A stretch of DNA of 45,911 nt from Candidatus Moraniibacteriota bacterium (GTDB taxonomy: Bacteria; Patescibacteriota; Minisyncoccia; Moranbacterales; UBA1568). The stretch is from positions 1-45,911 of the forward strand of contig JAGOTT010000009.1 of assembly GCA_018061645.1 (NCBI GenBank). The letters are read 5' to 3'. The stretch's first letter is position 1. Every line of letters begins with the position of its first letter. The notes beneath the pieces were generated by a model. The model saw nothing but the letters and a program-made list of their open reading frames with translations, ran no database searches and had not been told where the DNA came from. This document shows positions 41,024 to 45,911 of the stretch, piece by piece. The translations under genes were made by a program, and so were the position numbers.

Positions 41024-41147
41024 TGATTGCAGATCGGAGAATGCAGAATGAGAGGTATAAAAAATGAAATAAAATGATGCGTATTGCTTTTCTGCCAGTT
41101 TCCCATATCCTACAATCTGCAATCTGAGATCATAAATCTGCAATAAT
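41024..41147. repeat. ATTGCAGA-type interspersed repeat, copy 3
   Basis: The 124-nt gap starts with TGATTGCAGATCGGAGAATG-type sequence and ends with CTACAATCTGCAATCTGAGA and a second ATCTGCAAT, around an AT-rich middle. It shares words with the copies at 10141 and 35577 and again ends at a start codon. Confidence 0.65.
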
Positions 41148-41663
41148 ATGAAACTTCCTGTTTGGAAACCGCTCTGTCATCTTCTCAGGATCTTCGGTAT
41201 GCCTGTCGAGTGGGAGGTTTCCGTCGGTTCGGCGGTATTCCGACTCGATGGCGGGAGACGGACGTATCTCATTCTCCGGTACCCGAGCGGCCATTTCGAG
41301 TTTCCGAAAGGGCACATGGAATCCGGGGAAAGCGAGGAAGATACGCTTCGTCGTGAGACGGAGGAAGAAACAGGGATACGGACACTTCGGATCCTTCCGG
41401 ATCGGACGAGCATTCGCTATTTCTACATTGCCAAAGGAGGTGAGCGCGAGCGAAGGATCCGTGAGGGTCGGGGGCTCTGGATTTTCAAGGTGGTACACTT
41501 TTATCCTGCGGAAACGGACGAAACCGAGGTTCGCATCTCGCACGAACATACCGGATTCGAGTGGCTCTCGTATGAAGAGGCGCTTGAAAAACTTACGTTC
41601 GAGAACGCGAAAGAGGTGTTGCGCCGGGCGGAGGCCTGCGCGCGAAAGGAAACCCTTCCTTGA
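41148..41663 (+). CDS. Nudix hydrolase
   Basis: The 171-residue protein has a complete Nudix box at residues 55-77: Gly55, Glu61, and RRETEEETGI at its end supply the metal-binding acids. Nudix enzymes hydrolyse nucleoside diphosphates linked to another group, such as oxidised nucleotides, NDP-sugars or diadenosine polyphosphates. The PSGHFEFPKGH stretch before the box resembles the diadenosine/NTP-cleaving subgroup, but the substrate is not clear. An internal ATG at 41199 could be the true start, because residues 1-17 are poorly conserved in character. Confidence 0.9.
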   Translation: MKLPVWKPLCHLLRIFGMPVEWEVSVGSAVFRLDGGRRTYLILRYPSGHFEFPKGHMESGESEEDTLRRETEEETGIRTLRILPDRTSIRYFYIAKGGERERRIREGRGLWIFKVVHFYPAETDETEVRISHEHTGFEWLSYEEALEKLTFENAKEVLRRAEACARKETLP

Positions 41664-41689
41664 TTGTAGTAAGAGTGAAGGATAGTCTT

Positions 41690-41923
41690 ATGTTTTCGGA
41701 ACGACCCAAAAACAGCGAGGATTCGGTAAGGACGCTTTTCAATGAGGCGAGTCGTCGAGCGCACGACGAGGGGATAGAGACGTATGATGAATGGCGAGAT
41801 CTGGTGCAGGGACTGCTTCAGGAAAAGGTGAACGAGGGCATGTTCGATATCGATGAGGATATCCCGTCGATGGAGAAAGATCTCGAGATGATGTGGTCGG
41901 AGGCGGAGCGGACGCTCCAGTAG
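41690..41923 (+). CDS. Small acidic hypothetical protein, 77 residues
   Basis: No family is recognised. ATG 41690 lies 27 nt after the Nudix gene and was preferred to a TTG that overlaps it. The protein is helical and acidic, with YDEWRDLVQGLLQEKVNEGM in the middle and SMEKDLEMMWSEAERTL at the end. Helical register and lack of hydrophobic segments suggest a small cytosolic interaction protein. A terminator follows about 75 nt downstream. Confidence 0.55.
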   Translation: MFSERPKNSEDSVRTLFNEASRRAHDEGIETYDEWRDLVQGLLQEKVNEGMFDIDEDIPSMEKDLEMMWSEAERTLQ

Positions 41924-41997
41924 GGGTTTCCCGGTATGACTTCGTGACGGAATCGGTTCCGTTCCGAGGTCAGGATCGGGTGAGTCGGGTGAAGCGG

Positions 41998-42030
41998 AAA
42001 AGCCCTTCCTCAGGGGGAAAGGGCTTTTCC
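41998..42030 (+). terminator. Terminator after the Nudix unit
   Basis: AAAAGCCCTT (41999-42008) pairs perfectly with AAGGGCTTTT (42020-42029) around an 11-nt loop, flanked by A and T runs. Confidence 0.85.
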
Positions 42031-42139
42031 CTTTTCCACTGGTTGGAACCCTGTACATTTTCTTCGTTTTGTGGTATTTGTTTACTGTTCGCCGATATTC
42101 CGTTTCCTGTATTTCTTCCTGATCCGTGATTCATCGAAT

Positions 42140-43813
42140 ATGCTGACCGTCCAAAACATCCATAAGCGGTATGGCCCCGTGAAAGTTCTTCTTGGGGCCG
42201 GTTTTTCTATCGCCAAGGGACAGAAATTTGCGCTTGTCGGTCCGAATGGTGTCGGAAAGTCGACACTGCTTCGCATTCTTGCCGGCGTCGAAGAACAGGA
42301 TCGCGGTGTCATCGAACGGGGGAAGAATCTGCGCGTGTCGTATCTTCCGCAGGAATTCGTGACGGAATCGGCGGAAGAGACGGTCATCGATTATCTCCGT
42401 CGTGTGTCGGGCGTCTCCGCCCTTGAAGCGGAGCTCGAATCGCTCGAGAATCGGCTTGGCGACGAAAAGGCGCTCGTCCGATACGGGGAACTCCGCGATC
42501 TGTATGATCGTCTCGGCGGGTTCTCGTTCGACCGGAAAGCCCGCCATGCGGCGGACGGTCTCGGTCTCCGGCACATCGCATCCGATCGGAAACTTTCCGA
42601 GATGAGCGGGGGGCAGAGGCGTCGCCTGTCTCTTGCGGGTGCGCTTCTCGAGGAATCGGATCTGCTACTGCTCGACGAACCGACGAACGATCTCGATCTT
42701 CCGGCGATACTGTGGCTCGAGCGGTTTCTCCGCAAAACGGGGTCTGCGGTCATCGTCGCGTCCCACGACCGCGCATTTCTCGACGCCGTATCGGAGAAAG
42801 TGCTCGAGCTCGATTGGTATTTCCGTACGGCGCGTGTGTGGACGGGGAATTACAGCACCTATTTCAAGGAAAAATCCGAGGAGCTTCGACGCGAGCATGA
42901 CGAGCGTGCGCGAACCGACGAGGAGCGCATCCGTCTTCGTGAAACCGCGGAGGAAAAAATAGAATGGGCGAAGCTGGGGGCGGAATACAAGATGCCGGAC
43001 AAGGACAAGATGTCCCAAGGATTCCATCGTGACCGGTCGCAGCAGAAGCAGGGTGCCATGGCTCGTGCGCTCAATACGCGCGCCGATCATGTAAAAAAGG
43101 TGGTGCTCGCTCCGGAACGCGACCGACTTTCGATATTTTTCGATCCGGCGGATGGGGAGGAGCGGGGGATCGTGCTTTCGTCGGCGACCGCCGGATATGA
43201 CGGCGGATTCCGTGTCGGTCCGATAGATATGGATATTCCCTACCCGTCGCGCATCGGTATCTTCGGGAAAAACGGCGCGGGGAAATCGACCCTTCTCCGG
43301 TTGATTACAGGGGAATTGCCACCACTTTCCGGAACGGTTTCACGTGGTGAGTCGGTGCGGCTCGGGGTGCTTTCCCAGGGAAATGATTTCTTGCCGAAAG
43401 AAAAAACGGCCTATGAATGGTTCGCGGAAGCGACGCCGATCACCGAAGCTATCGACATCATACGCTTTCTTGACCGATTCCTTCTGAATGCTTCCGCACT
43501 TTCGTTTCCGATGGGTGAATTGTCCCCTGGTGAGCGTATGCGGCTCGCGCTCGGGTTTCTCATGGCGACGAAGGCGGATGTGCTTATTCTCGACGAACCC
43601 ACGAACCATCTCGACCTCGAGGCGGTTGCGGCGCTGTCCGACGCACTCCGGCTGTTTCCGGGGACGCTCATCCTGGTCTCGCATGACCGGGCGTTCCTTT
43701 CCGGCATCGAATTTTCGCAGGTATTTTCGGTCGACGACGGCGCGTGTGTCCGTGAAGAGGGTTATGCGCCATATCTCGAACGTGCGATGGAGGAGGCGCG
43801 TCGCGGGGAATAG
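42140..43813 (+). CDS. ABC-F family ATPase
   Basis: The 557-residue protein has two ABC domains and no membrane segment, as in ABC-F proteins, which act on the ribosome in translation and antibiotic resistance. Domain 1 has Walker A GPNGVGKST, signature MSGGQRRRLSL and Walker B LLLLDEPTNDLDLP. Domain 2 has GKNGAGKST, a divergent signature LSPGERMRLAL and VLILDEPTNHLDLE. The linker between them (about 245-330) is charged and helical, the expected P-site tRNA interaction motif region. The subfamily (EttA, Uup or YkpA type) cannot be set by eye. The ATG at 42140 matches the usual start; the upstream open frame is not protein-like. Confidence 0.93.
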   Translation: MLTVQNIHKRYGPVKVLLGAGFSIAKGQKFALVGPNGVGKSTLLRILAGVEEQDRGVIERGKNLRVSYLPQEFVTESAEETVIDYLRRVSGVSALEAELESLENRLGDEKALVRYGELRDLYDRLGGFSFDRKARHAADGLGLRHIASDRKLSEMSGGQRRRLSLAGALLEESDLLLLDEPTNDLDLPAILWLERFLRKTGSAVIVASHDRAFLDAVSEKVLELDWYFRTARVWTGNYSTYFKEKSEELRREHDERARTDEERIRLRETAEEKIEWAKLGAEYKMPDKDKMSQGFHRDRSQQKQGAMARALNTRADHVKKVVLAPERDRLSIFFDPADGEERGIVLSSATAGYDGGFRVGPIDMDIPYPSRIGIFGKNGAGKSTLLRLITGELPPLSGTVSRGESVRLGVLSQGNDFLPKEKTAYEWFAEATPITEAIDIIRFLDRFLLNASALSFPMGELSPGERMRLALGFLMATKADVLILDEPTNHLDLEAVAALSDALRLFPGTLILVSHDRAFLSGIEFSQVFSVDDGACVREEGYAPYLERAMEEARRGE

Positions 43814-43849
43814 AAAAACGGGCGATCATTCGATCGTCCGTCCGTGTAG

Positions 43850-44029
43850 CTAACCGACCGGAGTCGGTTTTTTTTGGTGAGGGTCCTTGTCACCCCCACT
43901 CGTGAGTTTGAAGACGACCCCATTCGGGAGTGCGTCCGCTCCGAGTACGAGATCTTCCTTCTCCGGTGTCTTGCTGAGTTTTCCTGCGATTTTTTTTGCC
44001 GCTCCTGCTACAGCGCTTCTGACATTCAC
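43850..44029 (-). CDS. Possible small gene antisense to the ABC-F/secD gap, 59 residues
   Basis: A GTG at 44029 (minus strand) follows an AAGGGG ribosome-binding site 7 nt upstream and opens a 59-residue frame beginning VNVRSAVAGAAKKIAGKL and continuing with DLVLGADALPNGVVFKLTSG. Composition is protein-like, with a basic amphipathic N-terminus. The last few codons run through the ABC-F terminator hairpin, which argues for caution. No family is recognised. The alternative plus-strand frame over the same DNA is less protein-like. Confidence 0.4.
   Translation of the reverse strand: MNVRSAVAGAAKKIAGKLSKTPEKEDLVLGADALPNGVVFKLTSGGDKDPHQKKPTPVG
43852..43876 (+). terminator. Terminator after the ABC-F gene
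   Basis: AACCGAC (43852-43858), loop CGGA, GTCGGTT (43863-43869), then a run of T. Another small hairpin, GGCGATC-ATTC-GATCGTC (43821-43838), precedes it. Confidence 0.85.
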
Positions 44030-44143
44030 GATTTTCCCCTTGAAATTGAAAAAAAGAACGAAAAATAAAAATCCCAATCGGCGATCGGAACTTCGATATT
44101 ATGGCATGAAAAAATGTTCGTGTCAAATATCGGCTCAGGCGGC

Positions 44144-44173
44144 TTGATTCTTTCCCGTTTCCCGATATATACT
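44144..44173 (+). promoter_or_regulatory. secD promoter (near-leaderless)
   Basis: TTGATT (44144-44149), an 18-bp spacer and TATACT (44168-44173). The -10 ends 7 nt before ATG 44181, so the mRNA should start at or next to the start codon. Confidence 0.7.
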
Positions 44174-44180
44174 GGGTCGT

Positions 44181-45881
44181 ATGAAACTCCGTGACCGGAT
44201 CCGCCTGCGTTTCGCGGGAGTACTCCTGCTCGCCCTTGTTTCGGGTATCCTCGCATATCCGAAGATCTTTTCACTTATCCCGAATTTTCCGGGTGCGGAG
44301 GATATAGAGGAGACGCTCGCCATAAACCTCGGGCTCGACCTGCAGGGCGGCGTGCAACTCGAATACAACGCCGATGTCTCACAGATCCCGGATGACAAGA
44401 GATCCGAGGCGCTCGAGGCGGCGCTTGCGGTCATCGAGCGGCGTGTGAACGCGTTCGGTGTCGGTGAATCCGTCATCCAGCTGTCCAAGTCCGGATCCGA
44501 GGATCACATCATCGTCGAACTTCCGGGCGTGGAGGACATCGATGAGGCGAAGAAGATGCTCAAGGATACGCCGTTCCTCGAGTTCCGTGAGGATGCCGCC
44601 GCCGACTTCGAGGAGCAGTTCGCGAAGGACAACGAGGAATCCAAGAAGAAGGCGGGGGAAACACTTGTGCTCGCGACGAAAAAAGAGAGCGATTTCGCCG
44701 CGCTCGCGAAACAATACAGCCAGGACCCGGGCTCCAAGGATACCGGTGGCGATCTCGATTTCGCGAAGAGAGGGATGTTCGTTTCCGAATTCGACGAAGT
44801 CATCTTCAAGGACGATTTCAAGACGGGCGAGGTATATCCGGAGATCGTCGAAAGCCAGTTCGGATGGCATATCATCAAGAAGCTCGAAGAGAGGGGCGAG
44901 GGTGACGAGAAAGAGGTCCGCGCCGCACACATCCTCTTCCCGAAACAATCGATCGAGATGCTTCCCGATTCGACGCGATTCAAGGCGACCGGCCTCTCCG
45001 GGAAAAACCTCAAGGATGCGTTCGTGGACTATCAGGGGCAGGGATTCGGTGCGCCGCAGGTCGGTCTTCAGTTCGATTCGGAAGGCGCGCAGCTGTTCGC
45101 GGATATTACGAAGCGGAATCTGCAGAAGCAGGTGGCGATTTTCCTCGATGACGAAATCATCAGTGCGCCGACGGTGCAGAACGAGATCGTCGACGGACGC
45201 GCGGTCATCACGGGGAGTTTCACGCTCGAAGAGGTGAAGTCGTTGGTCGGACGGCTGAACGAGGGTGCTCTTCCGGTTCCGATAGAGCCGGTCGGACAGA
45301 AATCCATCGGCGAGTCGCTCGGGGAAGGCGCGCTCCGTGAAAGCGTTTATGCCGGTGCGGTCGGACTGCTTGCGGTCTCCGTGTATATGATTTTCTACTA
45401 CCGCTTCCTCGGGTTCGGAGCCGTCTTCGCGCTCCTCATCTACAGCGCGATGCTCCTCGCCCTGTTCAGGCTTTCCGGATTCACGCCGTTTCCGATCACG
45501 CTTACGCTCTCCGGTATCGCCGGATTCATCCTGTCCATCGGTATCGCCGTCGATGCGAACGTGCTCATCTTCGAGCGGACGCGTGAGGAGCTCGCCTATG
45601 GGAAGAGTCCGGCGAAAGCGCTCGAGGAAGGGTTCCGGCGCGCGTGGCCGAGCATCCGTGACGGTCATGTCTCGACGCTCATCACGACCGTCATCCTCAT
45701 GATGCTCGGGACCGGATTCGTGAAGGGATTCGCGATCATCCTCGCGCTCGGCGTGCTTCTTTCGCTCTTCACCGCGGTCGTGCTCGTCCGGACGTGGCTC
45801 CGTTTCGTGGTCGGCGACTGGGCGGAGAAATATCCGTGGCTCCTCGTCGCACCGAAAAAGCTCCTCGACGACGAAAAGTAG
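44181..45881 (+). CDS. secD: Protein translocase subunit SecD with a parvulin-like insert
   Basis: SecD uses the proton gradient to help pull secreted proteins through SecYEG. The 566-residue protein has an N-terminal helix (about 10-28), INLGLDLQGGVQLEY, the P1 segment ending FLEFRE, and five C-terminal helices with LSGIAGFILSIGIAVDANVLIF and GTGFVKGFAIILALG. Between FLEFRE and the conserved LSGKNLKDAFVDYQ lies an insert (about 145-255) that looks like a PpiC-type prolyl isomerase: DFAALAKQYSQDPGS (from residue 171), GGDLDFAKRGMFVSEF, FGWHIIKKLEE (His230) and then VRAAHILF (246-253). In ordinary parvulins the VRAxHIL strand comes first. secF is not within the 30 nt that remain after the stop. 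Confidence 0.93.
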   Translation: MKLRDRIRLRFAGVLLLALVSGILAYPKIFSLIPNFPGAEDIEETLAINLGLDLQGGVQLEYNADVSQIPDDKRSEALEAALAVIERRVNAFGVGESVIQLSKSGSEDHIIVELPGVEDIDEAKKMLKDTPFLEFREDAAADFEEQFAKDNEESKKKAGETLVLATKKESDFAALAKQYSQDPGSKDTGGDLDFAKRGMFVSEFDEVIFKDDFKTGEVYPEIVESQFGWHIIKKLEERGEGDEKEVRAAHILFPKQSIEMLPDSTRFKATGLSGKNLKDAFVDYQGQGFGAPQVGLQFDSEGAQLFADITKRNLQKQVAIFLDDEIISAPTVQNEIVDGRAVITGSFTLEEVKSLVGRLNEGALPVPIEPVGQKSIGESLGEGALRESVYAGAVGLLAVSVYMIFYYRFLGFGAVFALLIYSAMLLALFRLSGFTPFPITLTLSGIAGFILSIGIAVDANVLIFERTREELAYGKSPAKALEEGFRRAWPSIRDGHVSTLITTVILMMLGTGFVKGFAIILALGVLLSLFTAVVLVRTWLRFVVGDWAEKYPWLLVAPKKLLDDEK

Positions 45882-45911
45882 CGTTTCCACTACCCCTGCT
45901 ACCTATTACCC

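Noticed and set aside
43874-44068. 64-residue plus-strand frame before secD
   Set aside because: It starts at the terminator T-run and is Cys/Phe-rich without start signals; the minus-strand frame over the same DNA is more plausible.
1-45911. Recoding of UGA as an amino acid, as in some CPR lineages
   Set aside because: Many well-defined genes end naturally at TGA (for example glyA, trxA neighbours, avd-linked targets), and no conserved protein reads through an internal TGA.

Overview
This window reads as a chromosomal segment of a Candidate Phyla Radiation (Patescibacteria) bacterium, probably of a Parcubacteria-type lineage. That placement is an inference from gene content: a DUF4012 membrane protein, MurJ/MltG/SecD next to many unrecognised lineage-specific proteins, compact gene packing with ATGA overlaps, promoters that abut start codons, and a diversity-generating retroelement (DGR) of the kind common in these bacteria. 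The DNA is GC-rich to the eye. UGA acts as a normal stop in many genes, so the recoded Gracilibacteria/Absconditabacteria are unlikely. I see no tRNA, rRNA or CRISPR array.

Layout. 1-3216: end of a surface protein, a DUF475 membrane protein, glyA and an RfbA-type nucleotidyltransferase, closed by a terminator. 3331-10011: an envelope operon with galU, a membrane sensor-like protein, a GT4 glycosyltransferase, DUF4012 and murJ. 10012-11960: a secreted phage-fibre-like protein in repeat-rich DNA. 11961-19817: lepA, an M3 peptidase, a structured intergenic region, trxA, yjbQ, pcm, mltG and a membrane protein. 19837-26746: the DGR. 26781-31598: a CIRCE-like operator, dnaJ, a degenerate receiver protein, recJ, small genes and rnhA. 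31637-33816: two unrecognised genes. 33859-41023: an HlyD/ABC/permease exporter, a coiled-coil protein, acidic calcium-binding-type proteins, apbE, a ferric-reductase-like protein and a second permease. 41148-45881: a Nudix hydrolase, an ABC-F ATPase and a SecD that carries a parvulin-like segment.

The central system is the DGR. Two homologous target genes face each other as a large inverted pair (19837-20760 on + and 25820-26746 on -). Each ends in a 116-nt variable repeat. A single 116-nt template repeat lies at 21191-21306. Comparing base by base by eye, 33 of the 36 differences between the template and the two variable repeats fall at template adenines, which is the DGR mutagenesis signature. 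An Avd-like four-helix gene (21308-21649) lies antisense between the template and the reverse transcriptase. The reverse transcriptase (21630-22731) has all the key motifs but is split by a frameshift in a (GA)8G tract, and it carries an in-frame 78-nt palindromic element. One GA unit more, or two fewer, would restore the frame. The retroelement may therefore be phase-variable, freshly inactivated, or affected by an assembly error. A 1033-residue protein of unknown function is embedded in the cassette.

Other points of note are the CIRCE-like operator shared by dnaJ and the second DGR target, the SecD-parvulin arrangement, a receiver domain lacking its phosphoacceptor, and several families of palindromic intergenic repeats.
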